Source of the DNA: Sporomusaceae bacterium
Lineage (GTDB): Bacteria > Bacillota_C > Negativicutes > Sporomusales_B > UBA7701
Assembly (NCBI GenBank): GCA_022839045.1
Contig: JALHDI010000010.1
Location: 1-38,177 of the forward strand
Length of the DNA: 38,177 nt
Reading direction: 5' to 3'
Positions 7,883 through 16,891 of this stretch are shown here, piece after piece. Made by a program: the position numbers and the translations under genes. How positions within the stretch are numbered: the first letter of the stretch is position 1; each line of letters starts with the position of its first letter. The notes under the pieces were generated by a model that saw only the letters and a list, made by a program, of their open reading frames with translations, had not been told where the DNA came from and made no database searches.

Positions 7883-9496
7883 TCAGGCCACTCCTTCCTC
7901 GGTTACCGAGCCGGTCAAAAGCGGCTCTTCCTTCCAGGGGGGGACGATGAAGTTCCAGGTGGGGGAAACGAAGCCCATGCTCACGTCGCGGGCGAAGTTG
8001 ACCGCGCCGTTGAAGCCGGCGTAAGGGCCGCTGTAGTCGTAGGAATGCAGCTGCTTGGCGGGGATGCCCATCTTCTGCACGACGTACTTGTCTTTGATGC
8101 CGGAGGCGAAGATGTCGGGCTTGAGGAGCTTGATGAATTCCTCGGTCTCGTAGTGATTGAGGTCGTCGACCATGATGGTGCCGTCGGCCATGTCGACCTG
8201 CATGCCAGCGTAGTAGCTGAGGGGGATCTGGCGCTGGAGCTCCGCCATCTTCTCCGGCGACAGCTTGAGGCGGAAACGGCGCTCGTCGGCGGTGACATGG
8301 AGGTCGGGGATGTTTTTCGAGTCGGCGTCGGTCTTGATTTCGGGGATGACCTGCCGACCCTCGTAGTCGTCGCGGTGGGCGAATTCGTAGCCGGCCAGCA
8401 CCGTGTCGATGCCCAGCTCGGCGAACAGGCCCTGATAGTGGTGGCCGCGGGAGCCGCCGACGAAACAGAAGGCCGTCTTGCCCTCGCACAGTTTGCGGTA
8501 TTGCTCGAGCTGCGGCTCCACCCGGGCGAGCTCGCGGGCGATGATCTCCTCCGTCCGGGCGGCGAGGGCCGGGTCGTCGAAGTAGCGAGCCATGTTCCTG
8601 AGCGACTCGGCGGTGGCGGCCACGCCGATGAAGTTGACCTTCAGCCACGGGGTGCCGTACTTGGTCTCCAGCATGCCGGCGATGTAGTTGATCGAGCGGT
8701 GGCACTGGACGAGGTTGAGTTCGGCGGTGTGGGCGTTCTTGAGCTCCTCGTAGGAGCCGTCGCCGGTCATGACCGATACGACGGTGTAGCCGATCTCATC
8801 CAGTATCCGTTCGATCTCCCAGCTGTCGCCGCCGATGTTGTACTCGCCGAGGAGGTTGATGGGGTACCTGCCGGCAGCCTCTTCGCGGTCGCCGGCGCCG
8901 ATGACCTTTTCCATCAGGCCGTTGTTGGCGATATGGTGGCCGGCCGACTGGCTCACCCCTTTGTAGCCTTCGCAGCTGAACGCCAGGATGGGAATGCCCA
9001 GCCGTTCCTCGGCGGCTCTGGCGACGGCGTTGATGTCGTCGCCGATCAGGCCGACCGGGCAGGTGGCGGATACGGTGATCGCCTTAGGCTTGAAGATTTC
9101 CGCCGCCTCGTCGATCACCTTGGCCAGCTTCTTCTCGCCGCCGAAGACGATGTCGCTCTCCTGCATGTCGGTGGAGACGCAGTAATTCATGAAGTTCTGG
9201 CCGGGGTCCTCCGACCGGGCCTTGTTACGGCGGGCGCCCCAGGTGTAGAAGGCGCAGCCGATCGGCCCGTGGGTGATGTGGACCATATCCTTGAGCGGGC
9301 CGAGGACGACGCCCTTGCAGCCGGCGTAGGCACAGCCGCGGTTGGTGATGACGCCGGGAATGGTGCGGGTGTTGGCTTCTATCTCCTGCCGGCCGGCCGA
9401 CGAATCCTTGACGACGATGTGCTTCTTGCGGTTCTTTTCCACCTTGGACGGGTATTGGGCCAGCATCTCGCTGATTTGCTCCAGGGTCATGGCCAT
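7883..9496 (-). CDS. nifD: Nitrogenase MoFe protein alpha subunit NifD (clostridial type)
   Basis: The 537-residue alpha subunit that holds FeMo-co. Visible are the P-cluster cysteines (NRGCAYAGCKGVV, HGPIGCAFYTWG, SATCPVGLIGDD), the Gln and His of EGYKGVSQSAGHHIAN near the cofactor, the cofactor-binding Cys in LNLVQCHRSINYIAG and the cofactor-binding His in LHSYDYSGPYAGFNG. The region after HRDDYEGRQVIPEIKTDADS includes the ~50-residue insertion known from C. pasteurianum NifD, marking the clostridial Mo-nitrogenase group rather than VnfD/AnfD. The start has GGAGG 8 nt upstream. Confidence 0.98.
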   Translation of the reverse strand: MAMTLEQISEMLAQYPSKVEKNRKKHIVVKDSSAGRQEIEANTRTIPGVITNRGCAYAGCKGVVLGPLKDMVHITHGPIGCAFYTWGARRNKARSEDPGQNFMNYCVSTDMQESDIVFGGEKKLAKVIDEAAEIFKPKAITVSATCPVGLIGDDINAVARAAEERLGIPILAFSCEGYKGVSQSAGHHIANNGLMEKVIGAGDREEAAGRYPINLLGEYNIGGDSWEIERILDEIGYTVVSVMTGDGSYEELKNAHTAELNLVQCHRSINYIAGMLETKYGTPWLKVNFIGVAATAESLRNMARYFDDPALAARTEEIIARELARVEPQLEQYRKLCEGKTAFCFVGGSRGHHYQGLFAELGIDTVLAGYEFAHRDDYEGRQVIPEIKTDADSKNIPDLHVTADERRFRLKLSPEKMAELQRQIPLSYYAGMQVDMADGTIMVDDLNHYETEEFIKLLKPDIFASGIKDKYVVQKMGIPAKQLHSYDYSGPYAGFNGAVNFARDVSMGFVSPTWNFIVPPWKEEPLLTGSVTEEGVA

Positions 9497-9514
9497 TTTC
9501 CATACCTCCTTTTG

Positions 9515-9928
9515 TTACAGGGCGGCGTCGCCGGCCTCGCCGGTGCGCACGCGGACGGCGTCGAGGACGGGCAGGACGAAGATCTTGCCGTCGCCCACCT
9601 TATTGGTGGTGCGGTTGGCTTTCATGATGGCGTCGACGATGCGGGGCACATCCTCGTCGTGGGCCATGACGGTGAACATCCGCCGGGGGAAGAGCCGCGA
9701 ACCGTCCAGGAAACCGTCGACGAGCTGCTCGGTTTCCGCCGGCTCCACCTCGTCGCCGGCCAGGGCCAGCAGCCCCGCCTTGCGTTCGGCGATGACCGAC
9801 GGGTCTTCGACCAGCTTGCCCCGGCCCAGCACCTTGGCGGCGGTGAAGCCGGCCACCCCGGCCTCGACCAGGGCGCGTTTCATGGCGTTGGTCTTGTTCA
9901 TGCGGATGACCGCGATGATCTCTTTCAT
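9515..9928 (-). CDS. nifI2: NifI2, PII-family regulator of nitrogenase
   Basis: A 137-residue GlnB-like protein beginning MKEIIAVIRMNKTNAMKRAL. It has a longer T-loop region than ordinary PII and the C-terminal GDGKIFVLPVLDAVRVRTG typical of NifI2. In methanogens and some anaerobic bacteria NifI1 and NifI2 form a complex that inhibits MoFe protein in a 2-oxoglutarate- and ATP-dependent way, giving post-translational ammonia switch-off. Its place between nifH and nifD is the standard one. Ribosome binding site AGGGGGGC. Confidence 0.94.
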   Translation of the reverse strand: MKEIIAVIRMNKTNAMKRALVEAGVAGFTAAKVLGRGKLVEDPSVIAERKAGLLALAGDEVEPAETEQLVDGFLDGSRLFPRRMFTVMAHDEDVPRIVDAIMKANRTTNKVGDGKIFVLPVLDAVRVRTGEAGDAAL

Positions 9929-9940
9929 GTGCCAGCCCCC

Positions 9941-10267
9941 CTACAGGCCCTTGGCGCCGCTGGAGATGGTGTAGGCCTCCTCCAGCGGGCTGACGAACAC
10001 CTTGCCGTCGCCGTAGGCGCCTTTTTCGCTCGTTTTGGCCGCTCCCAGCACCGTGCGGATGACATCGTCCTTATCCTCGTCGCGGACGGCCATGAGGATG
10101 AGGCTTTTGGGGATCTCGTCGTACACGATGCCGCCGATCTTGATGCCCTTCTGCTTGCCGCGGCCGACGACGTCGATGACGGTGGCGGCGTGGAAACCGG
10201 CCCGCGATAATTCGGACAGCACTTCGTCCTTCTTCTCCGGCCTGACGATCGCGCGAATGAGTAGCAT
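9941..10267 (-). CDS. nifI1: NifI1, PII-family regulator of nitrogenase
   Basis: A 108-residue GlnB-like partner of NifI2. It starts MLLIRAIVRPEKKDEVLSEL and carries GRGKQKGIKIGG, YDEIPKSLILMAV and the PII C-terminal signature GDGKVFVSPLEEAYTI. The T-loop lacks the canonical uridylylated tyrosine context of GlnB, as expected for NifI1. It begins 24 bp after nifH with ribosome binding site GGAGGACGAGG, and ends 12 bp before nifI2. Confidence 0.94.
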   Translation of the reverse strand: MLLIRAIVRPEKKDEVLSELSRAGFHAATVIDVVGRGKQKGIKIGGIVYDEIPKSLILMAVRDEDKDDVIRTVLGAAKTSEKGAYGDGKVFVSPLEEAYTISSGAKGL

Positions 10268-10291
10268 AATCCTCGTCCTCCTTCAATCTCT

Positions 10292-11272
<981 letters not shown>

Positions 11273-11313
11273 CCGTCGACCGCGAAGACCGTCACCTCCC
11301 CGATTGAGCTTGT

Positions 11314-11319
11314 ATTATG
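11314..11319 (-). promoter_or_regulatory. Candidate -10 element for the nif operon
   Basis: CATAAT on the minus strand, about 195 bp before nifH. No good -35 sequence lies at the proper distance. Instead the palindrome at 11324-11361 covers that place, which would fit an activator- or repressor-controlled promoter. No sigma54 -24/-12 element was found. Weak assignment. Confidence 0.3.
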
Positions 11320-11323
11320 AACA

Positions 11324-11361
11324 CATCGGGGCCAATAAACAGCTGTTTATTAGCCCCGATG
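11324..11361. promoter_or_regulatory. 38-bp near-perfect palindrome upstream of nifH
   Basis: 18 of 19 base pairs match. The core is AATAAACAGCTGTTTATT (11334-11351) flanked by CATCGGGGC and GCCCCGATG, with one C/A mismatch between core and flank. Neither side has a T-run, so a terminator is unlikely. It overlaps the -35 position of the candidate nifH promoter and could be an operator or a cruciform-forming site. Confidence 0.6.
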
Positions 11362-11420
11362 CTATCACGCTGGTAAGCAAACCGCCGGACCTTATTCGGT
11401 TGCAGGGATTAAATATGTGA

Positions 11421-11455
11421 AAAGGCGCTTCGGAGCCGTGCTCCAAAGCGCCTTT
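11421..11455 (-). terminator. Bidirectional terminator between the molybdo-oxidoreductase gene and nifH
   Basis: 10-bp outer stem (AAAGGCGCTT with AAGCGCCTTT) and 5-bp inner stem (GGAGC with GCTCC). A T-rich tail lies on the plus side (GCTTTTTATATTG) and a shorter one on the minus side. It lies about 100 bp beyond the end of the oxidoreductase gene and separates it from nif. Confidence 0.7.
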
Positions 11456-11554
11456 GCTTTTTATATTGTCGTTACTATACCACAGACTTTTCCCGGCGGT
11501 CAATACCTCCGGCCATATTCGCAATATTCGTTATTCCCGGTGAGAGTCACCGCC

Positions 11555-13525
11555 TCATTCCGTCGGCGAACAGGCCTCCCCCGCTTTTTCCAGGCGGACG
11601 CGCGCTTCGTAGAAGGGCGCGCCGCCGCCGACCTCGCTCACCAGGTCGGGGGTGAGCAGGTTGACGCTGCTGCCCGAGCTCAGCCACTTGCCCCGCGGGA
11701 ATACTACGACATCCCGCCGCTGACGGGGGTCGAGCCGCAGCCTGGCCCTTGTCCGGCCGACCCGGCTGACGACCGTTATCTCCTCGCCGTCGCCGACGCC
11801 GATCTTCGCCGCTTCCGCGGGGTGGAGCCTTACCACCGTCAGTTCGCCCTGCTCGGCGGGCGTGGTTTCGGAACACAGCCAGTCGTGCGGCGATACCGAC
11901 ATCAGCTGGTAGGGGTATTCCGGATCGGCCTGCCACGCCGGCGGCGGGGCGAATTCGCTCATGAACCGGTATTTCCCCGAGGGGGTGGGGAACCTACGGT
12001 CGGCGTAGGGAACATACGGGGCGTCGGGCAAACGGACGGGGCCGCCGCGAATCGTTTCCAGCGCGATCCCCCGGCTTGTGACGGGCTGCAACAGCCGGCC
12101 CAGCCATTCTGCGGCGCTGCCCGCCAACTCGCCGGCGAACGGGAACCGCCGGGCCAGTTCCTGGAAGATGGCGAAATCCGGTTTCGCCTCGCCCGGCGGG
12201 GGAACGGCCGGGTTGACGGGGCCGATGAAGTTGTGGCCGTAGCTGCCGGTCACGTCCTCTTCCTCGAGGAAGGTGGTGGTCGGCAGGAAGATGTCGGCGC
12301 ACTGGGCGGTGTCGTCGAGGAAATGGCCGACGAACACGACATAGGGAATCTGCCGGAAGGCGTCCGCCACTTTGGCCGAGTTGGCCGCCTGGCACACGGG
12401 GTTGCCGGCGGTGATGACCGCCATGCCGAGCGGCGGGTCATGGGCGTCCGTTATCTCTCGGCCGATAAGCGGCATCAGCAGCCGCCGGCGGTTGGGGTAA
12501 AGATGGTCGAGCGTCGCCGCCCCGTCGAAGGCGGCGTATTCCTCGAACCCCTGACTGACGCCGCCGCCGCTCACGCCGATGACGCCGGCGATCGCGCCGA
12601 GCGCGTCCACGGCCCGGATGGCGTAGTGGGCGTGGACCCAGCGGTGGAGGCCCCACCCCAGGCAAATGGCCGTGGGGTAGTGGTTGACGAGTATATCGTA
12701 CAGTTTCTCGACTTCGCGGCGGGATACGTCGCAAAGGCACACTAACTCATCGAGGGAATAGGCGTCGAGAATACGGCGATACGCGGCGAATCCTTCGCTG
12801 TGTCCGGCCAGGAAGGCCTCGTCCTGCTGGCCCCGTTCGAGGATAAGCTTGGCGGCCGCCATGGCCAGGAAAACATCCCTACCGGGAGCGGGCTGGATGT
12901 GCAGGTCGCAGATGCGGCGGCTTTCCGAGGCCACGGGGTCGATGAGCGCCACTTTCGCTCCCTGGCTGCGAAGCTCTTGGACGGTGGCCGCCAGGGACGG
13001 GTTAGTCGCGACCGGGTTGCGGCCCCAGAGAATAAGCGAATGGCTGTTAAGGTGGTCGAGCGGGTCGTGGGAAACGCGGCGGCCGAAGTCGAGGTCCTGT
13101 GATGCCTGGCCGGCGCCGCCGCATAGCGTCCCCCTGGTGCCGGTTACCCCGCCGAGGAGGTTGAAAAACCGTTCGTTGACGAGTTTCAGGGCCGTGCGCT
13201 GGGCGAAGCCGCGGTAGTACAGGATGCCTTCCGGCCCGTAGCGCTCCACCGTACCGGCCAGCCTGGCGGCGATCTCGTCCAGGGCGTCCGTCCAGGAAAC
13301 GGGCTGCCAGTCGCCGGCGGCGTTTTTTTTCATGGGGGTTAGGATACGCTCCGGGCTATACGCTCTGGCGACGAATTTCAGGCACTTGTGGCAGGCCTGT
13401 CCCCGGGTCAGCGGATGGCGGGGGTTGCCCCGCAGGCCGGTCACCCGCCCCTGCTCGACCGAGGCCACCAGCCCGCAGGAGTTCAGGCAGTCGCGGGTGC
13501 AGGTCGTGATTATTTCTTTTGCCAT
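11555..13525 (-). CDS. Molybdopterin-dependent oxidoreductase (DMSO reductase/FdhF-like family)
   Basis: A 656-residue enzyme with an N-terminal [4Fe-4S] site (TTCTRDCLNSCGL then RGQACHKC), the molybdopterin-binding core (ILYYRGFAQR, LWGRNPVATNPS, TAGNPVCQAANSAK) and the C-terminal cofactor-capping domain (from about residue 530; YPYQLMSVSPHDWLCSE, FPRGKWL). GTLCGGAGQASQD occupies the usual active-site region with an ordinary Cys, not selenocysteine. It has no Tat signal, so it is cytoplasmic. The substrate cannot be read from sequence; formate dehydrogenase-like and YyaE-like proteins are the nearest recognisable types. ATG 13525 follows GGGGGGAAGAAAG. It stands alone behind its own promoter. 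Confidence 0.85.
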   Translation of the reverse strand: MAKEIITTCTRDCLNSCGLVASVEQGRVTGLRGNPRHPLTRGQACHKCLKFVARAYSPERILTPMKKNAAGDWQPVSWTDALDEIAARLAGTVERYGPEGILYYRGFAQRTALKLVNERFFNLLGGVTGTRGTLCGGAGQASQDLDFGRRVSHDPLDHLNSHSLILWGRNPVATNPSLAATVQELRSQGAKVALIDPVASESRRICDLHIQPAPGRDVFLAMAAAKLILERGQQDEAFLAGHSEGFAAYRRILDAYSLDELVCLCDVSRREVEKLYDILVNHYPTAICLGWGLHRWVHAHYAIRAVDALGAIAGVIGVSGGGVSQGFEEYAAFDGAATLDHLYPNRRRLLMPLIGREITDAHDPPLGMAVITAGNPVCQAANSAKVADAFRQIPYVVFVGHFLDDTAQCADIFLPTTTFLEEEDVTGSYGHNFIGPVNPAVPPPGEAKPDFAIFQELARRFPFAGELAGSAAEWLGRLLQPVTSRGIALETIRGGPVRLPDAPYVPYADRRFPTPSGKYRFMSEFAPPPAWQADPEYPYQLMSVSPHDWLCSETTPAEQGELTVVRLHPAEAAKIGVGDGEEITVVSRVGRTRARLRLDPRQRRDVVVFPRGKWLSSGSSVNLLTPDLVSEVGGGAPFYEARVRLEKAGEACSPTE

Positions 13526-13562
13526 CTTTCTTCCCCCCTTCTTCCCTTGCTCGTTCCTGAAG

Positions 13563-13606
13563 AAAGCAATAAGAGGCCCGTGGAACACCACAAGCCTCTT
13601 TGCTTC
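13563..13606 (-). promoter_or_regulatory. Leader hairpin upstream of the molybdo-oxidoreductase gene
   Basis: Three stacked helices separated by small internal loops: AAGCAA/TTGCTT, AGAGGC/GCCTCT and GTGG/CCAC, with an AACA or TGTT loop. It lies after the predicted transcription start and has only a weak U-stretch (TTGCTTTC). It is therefore either a poor terminator for the upstream EAL operon or a regulatory leader element. It does not look like the Moco riboswitch. Confidence 0.45.
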
Positions 13607-13626
13607 GGAGCGTTTGCTTTGTAATA

Positions 13627-13655
13627 ATTTTACCACGCAGCGGTTTTGCCGGCAA
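13627..13655 (-). promoter_or_regulatory. Promoter of the molybdo-oxidoreductase gene
   Basis: Minus strand TTGCCG (13655-13650), 17-bp spacer, TAAAAT (13632-13627). Placed between the EAL gene stop and the leader hairpin. Confidence 0.5.
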
Positions 13656-13669
13656 TACTCTTGAGCCGT

Positions 13670-14953
13670 TCACCCCCGCCCGTTTTCCGCCACAACCAGC
13701 TTTTCCAGGAGCAGCTTCACGGAAACCGCGCCGTAATACTTCCCTTCCCGCTCGACCAGGATGTGGTCGTAAACGTTGTTTTCCGTGCGGGCCAAGGCGC
13801 ATTCGACGACGGCACCGAGCGGCGTCGCGTAGTCGACGGTCAGCGGCCGCCGGTTCATGAGCAGGCGGATCGGCCGGTGCATATACAGGGCTTTCCCGTA
13901 ATTGCCCGCCAGCCTGGCGAATAGTTCGTTGCGCATCACCAGGCCAACAGGCCGCCCTTTGTCCACGACCGGGAGGCCATGGACCTGAGGGTTGCCGGCG
14001 AAAATATCCAGCACCTGGCCCACGCGCGTTTCGGGGGCGATATCCGGCCCCTGCCACGCGAGTGCCCCGACAGGCATTTTTTGGGGATTTTGCCGGCGAT
14101 CATCGGCCTGGCGCCGGTTGACGTCGATTATCGTCTCCCGGATGCCGGGCGCGATGTCCGCGAATACGAGCGCCGGTTTCTGCAGATAGAACCCCTGCCC
14201 GTAAGGAACCCCGATCGCAACGAGGGTGTCAAGCTCGTCCCGGGTTTCGATGCCCTCGGCGATCATCTGGCTGCCGGTTATCGCCGCGATGTCGCAGAGG
14301 GCCTTCATCATCGCCTGCTTGAGGCCGTCTTTGTCGATATCGCGGACCAGGTCCATATCGACCTTGATGAAATGCGGGCGGGTTTGCGCGAGGGTTTTAA
14401 GGCCGGAGTAACCGGACCCCGTATCGTCGATGGCTATTTTGTAGCCCTGGCTTTTATAGTTGTCAAGGATGCGGCAGAAGCTCTTGTAGTCGCTGATCGC
14501 CGTCTTCTCGGTGATTTCGAATATGATGTTGCCGGTCTCGGCAGAGTAGTGCTGCAGAAATTCCCTGGTTAGTCCCTTCTGGAAACGGTGGTCGTTGATG
14601 ATCTTGGGATCGACGTTAATAAACAGCATCTTGGACGCGATTATGTCCTTCGCCTTTTCCAAGGCTTTGGTCCGGCACAGGTATTCCAGCTCCCAGGTGA
14701 GGTCGCCTGCGGCGGCGGCGGAAAAAAGGGCGTCGGGGAGCTCGAGCGTCGAGCCGTGCGGGCCGCGGCTCAAGGCCTCGTAGCCGATAACGCTGCCGTC
14801 GGTGAGGGAGACTATCGGCTGGAAGAGTGGCGTGATCGCCTGCTGACCGATGATTGCCTTCAGTTCTTTTACGGGCTCGGTATCAACTTCATGCCGGCCT
14901 GCTCGCCCGAAAAAACCGGGCAGCCTGCCCTTAGCCAATGCAAGGATGGTCAA
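13670..14953 (-). CDS. EAL-domain c-di-GMP phosphodiesterase with C-terminal CBS-like domain
   Basis: 427 residues. The EAL domain (about 35-270) keeps the catalytic set: YEALSRG, MLFINVDP, IIFEITEK, IAIDDTGSGYSG, FIKVDMDL and IAEGIE, so hydrolysis of cyclic di-GMP is expected. After a linker comes a ligand-sensing CBS-like pair (about 300-425; HGLPVVDKGRPVGLVMRNEL). The same module precedes the GGDEF domain of the protein at 20123-21187. A TTG start at 14953 is supported by GGAGG six bases upstream. Third gene of the operon with the phospholipase-like and glycosyltransferase genes (39-bp gap), hence under the Pho-type promoter at 16924-16977. Confidence 0.9.
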   Translation of the reverse strand: MTILALAKGRLPGFFGRAGRHEVDTEPVKELKAIIGQQAITPLFQPIVSLTDGSVIGYEALSRGPHGSTLELPDALFSAAAAGDLTWELEYLCRTKALEKAKDIIASKMLFINVDPKIINDHRFQKGLTREFLQHYSAETGNIIFEITEKTAISDYKSFCRILDNYKSQGYKIAIDDTGSGYSGLKTLAQTRPHFIKVDMDLVRDIDKDGLKQAMMKALCDIAAITGSQMIAEGIETRDELDTLVAIGVPYGQGFYLQKPALVFADIAPGIRETIIDVNRRQADDRRQNPQKMPVGALAWQGPDIAPETRVGQVLDIFAGNPQVHGLPVVDKGRPVGLVMRNELFARLAGNYGKALYMHRPIRLLMNRRPLTVDYATPLGAVVECALARTENNVYDHILVEREGKYYGAVSVKLLLEKLVVAENGRG

Positions 14954-14992
14954 GGTATACCTCCGAAGAAGGCTGCTTATGCTGCCGTGATG

Positions 14993-15736
14993 TCAGGCGA
15001 CCGCTTTGCGTGCGGCTACGGCGGCCGTCATGTCGATGCCGGCCTTGACGGCTTCGTTGGCGAAATGCCACAGCAATCCCGCGGTGGTCCGCTGGGCGAG
15101 CGGCAGCAGGATTTCCGTGGTCTTATGGTAGGCGCTCCCGTCGTCTTCCCGTTTGACCGCGTCGAAGAAATCGGCGGCGACGACGGCGTTGGCGACCAGC
15201 AGCGAGCAGGTTGCCCGCCCCTCGCCGTATATGCCCCGCGAATTTACCGCATAGCGGTCGAAGCGCTTCTCGACCCAGGTTTCGTATTGCTTGTGGCCGT
15301 CGAGCATTTTGGCGCGGGCGTGATGGGGAACGCACATGTCCTGGACCAGATGGGCGGCCGCGCCGAGCAGGAACGCCGCCCTGCGCGGGTCCGCCTTGCG
15401 CAGGGAAAACTGGGCCATGTGGTAGTAGACCGCGAATTGTTGCCGCGCGCTGGCGAAATGCCACAGTCCTTTGCCGGAGGTGGGCTCAAAGTAATGGTGG
15501 ACGTTCTTCCAGCCCTGATCCGCCCAGTAAACGCCGCAATCGAGTTCCTGTTTGAACAGTTGGAGAAAATCCGCGTAGCGGGTAAAGCCGTCGCCGCGGA
15601 GAATCTGCAGCGCCTGGCGGTTGCAGAATTCGTGGGTTATCCCGGGGCGGTCGAGCATGCCCTGCAAGGGTGACACGGCGGCCAGCAGCAGGCGCAGGCA
15701 TACTTCCGACGCTGTGGCTTGCCCGGTTATTTTCAT
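14993..15736 (-). CDS. Zinc-dependent phospholipase C-like protein
   Basis: A 247-residue relative of the N-terminal domain of bacterial zinc phospholipase C (Clostridium alpha-toxin, B. cereus PLC). Metal-ligand motifs are THEFCNRQALQIL, VYWADQGWKNVHHYFEP, HLVQDMCVPHHARAK and the later H..YETWVEKR. Differences: the mature-N-terminal Trp that ligates zinc in secreted PLCs is absent, and the N-terminus lacks a convincing signal peptide. It may therefore act inside the cell or on the inner leaflet. Ribosome binding site AAGGAGGAAAGC. It follows the glycosyltransferase by 33 bp in one operon. Predicted role: releasing phosphate-headgroup from phospholipids during phosphate shortage (inference). 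Confidence 0.8.
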   Translation of the reverse strand: MKITGQATASEVCLRLLLAAVSPLQGMLDRPGITHEFCNRQALQILRGDGFTRYADFLQLFKQELDCGVYWADQGWKNVHHYFEPTSGKGLWHFASARQQFAVYYHMAQFSLRKADPRRAAFLLGAAAHLVQDMCVPHHARAKMLDGHKQYETWVEKRFDRYAVNSRGIYGEGRATCSLLVANAVVAADFFDAVKREDDGSAYHKTTEILLPLAQRTTAGLLWHFANEAVKAGIDMTAAVAARKAVA

Positions 15737-15769
15737 GCTTTCCTCCTTGTCGTATCCGAATGCGTATCT

Positions 15770-16891
15770 TTAACCCGCGGGGTTCACGCACCGCGCGCGG
15801 AGGCGGTCGCCGATGAGGACGGCGATTTCCGCCGCCGCCTGCGGACGGCCCAGCGCCGCGGCCCGCGACCGCATACCCTCCAGCAGTTCCGGCTTTGCCA
15901 GCATCCGGGCCACGATGCGGCCGAGGCCGGCGGCGCTGTCCGCCCTCACGGCCGCCCCCTGCCGGACGAGATAGGCGGCGTTTTCCTCTTCCTGGCCGGG
16001 CAGGGGGCTGTAAAGCAGCAGCGGCGTCCCGGCGGCCAGCGCCTCGCTGCACGTCAGCGCCCCCGGCTTGGTGATGAGGATGGCGGCGCAGGCCATCAGT
16101 TCGGGAATCCTGTCGGTGAAGCCGAGCGCCGCGATGCTGTGCGGGGATCGTCCGGCGGCGGCTTTTATCCTTTGCCGGAGGGCGTCGTTACCGCCCGCCG
16201 CCACGGTGATGTTCAGCCGCCTGCCGACGGCCGCCAGGCTTTCCACGGCCTCTTCCACCGGGCCGAGACCCAGGCCGCCCCCCATGACCAGGACGGACGG
16301 CTCCGCCCCGGTCCCGCGGCGGGCCGTGCGGGCCGCAAAATCGACGGCCACGGGAATGCCGGTGGCGTGAACGCGCTCGCCGCGTATATTCAGGGCTCCC
16401 AGCGCAGCTTTCATCTCCTGGCTGGCGACGAAGTACAGGTCGATTTCCCGGTGAACCCACAGGCGGTGGACGGCAAAGTCGGTGAGCACGGCCGCCAGCG
16501 GCAGACGGAGCTGCCGGCTGCCGCGCAGCGAGGCCGCCGCGCAGCAGGGAAAGGGATGGGTGAAGACGACGATGTCGGGGCGGTGTTCTGCCAGTATGTT
16601 GAGAAGTTTCCTCTTCATAAGGAGCGCGGTCAGGTTGCCGAGGTTGGCGCCCGGAATATGCTCCTGCGACCAGCGATACAGATGATCGTAAGCCTGGGGG
16701 AAAACGCCGAGCATCTTCAGGTATGCGTCCTTGATGAACCGGCTGGCCGTGTCCCGGTCGTCGAGGAAGTCGGCCACCGTCGCCTGCGATACGTGGCGCC
16801 CGTCGAGCAGCGCGGCGCGGATCGCGTCCGCCGCCCGCGTATGGCCCGAACCTATCGAGGCGGTAATAATCAGCGCTTTTGCCTCACTTAT
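15770..16891 (-). CDS. MGDG-synthase/UgtP-like glycolipid glycosyltransferase (apparent AUA start)
   Basis: About 373 residues. The N-terminal acceptor domain begins AKALIITASIGSGHTRAADA, whose GSGH motif is diagnostic of the monogalactosyl/glucosyl-diacylglycerol synthase group. The C-terminal GT-B donor domain has LVMGGGLGLGPVEEAVESLA, ALGFTDRIPELMACA and LITKPGALTCSEALAAGTPL. The protein adds sugar to diacylglycerol. No ATG, GTG or TTG precedes the GSGH motif in frame. The only site with proper spacing is ATA at 16889-16891, eight bases after GGGAGG (16900-16905). A GTG at 16777 would delete the motif. First gene of a three-gene operon behind a Pho-type promoter. Confidence 0.85.
   Translation of the reverse strand: MSEAKALIITASIGSGHTRAADAIRAALLDGRHVSQATVADFLDDRDTASRFIKDAYLKMLGVFPQAYDHLYRWSQEHIPGANLGNLTALLMKRKLLNILAEHRPDIVVFTHPFPCCAAASLRGSRQLRLPLAAVLTDFAVHRLWVHREIDLYFVASQEMKAALGALNIRGERVHATGIPVAVDFAARTARRGTGAEPSVLVMGGGLGLGPVEEAVESLAAVGRRLNITVAAGGNDALRQRIKAAAGRSPHSIAALGFTDRIPELMACAAILITKPGALTCSEALAAGTPLLLYSPLPGQEEENAAYLVRQGAAVRADSAAGLGRIVARMLAKPELLEGMRSRAAALGRPQAAAEIAVLIGDRLRARCVNPAG

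Noticed and set aside
3701..9496. Alternative (V- or Fe-only) nitrogenase
   Set aside because: No vnfG/anfG gene lies between D and K, and NifD shows the clostridial Mo-type insertion. nifE and nifN are both present.
7607..10210. 867-codon open frame on the plus strand opposite nifD, nifI1 and nifI2
   Set aside because: It is antisense to well-conserved nif genes, is low-complexity (Gly/Val/Asp-rich), and has no ribosome binding site. It is a GC-rich shadow, as are the similar plus-strand frames opposite nifB, nifN, nifE and nifK.
11281..11303. Ten-codon leader peptide (GTG start, minus strand) before nifH
   Set aside because: The frame exists, but GGGGAGG touches the start codon, which is too close for initiation.
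12900..13525. Selenocysteine in the molybdo-oxidoreductase
   Set aside because: The frame has no internal TGA. The active-site region carries ordinary Cys.
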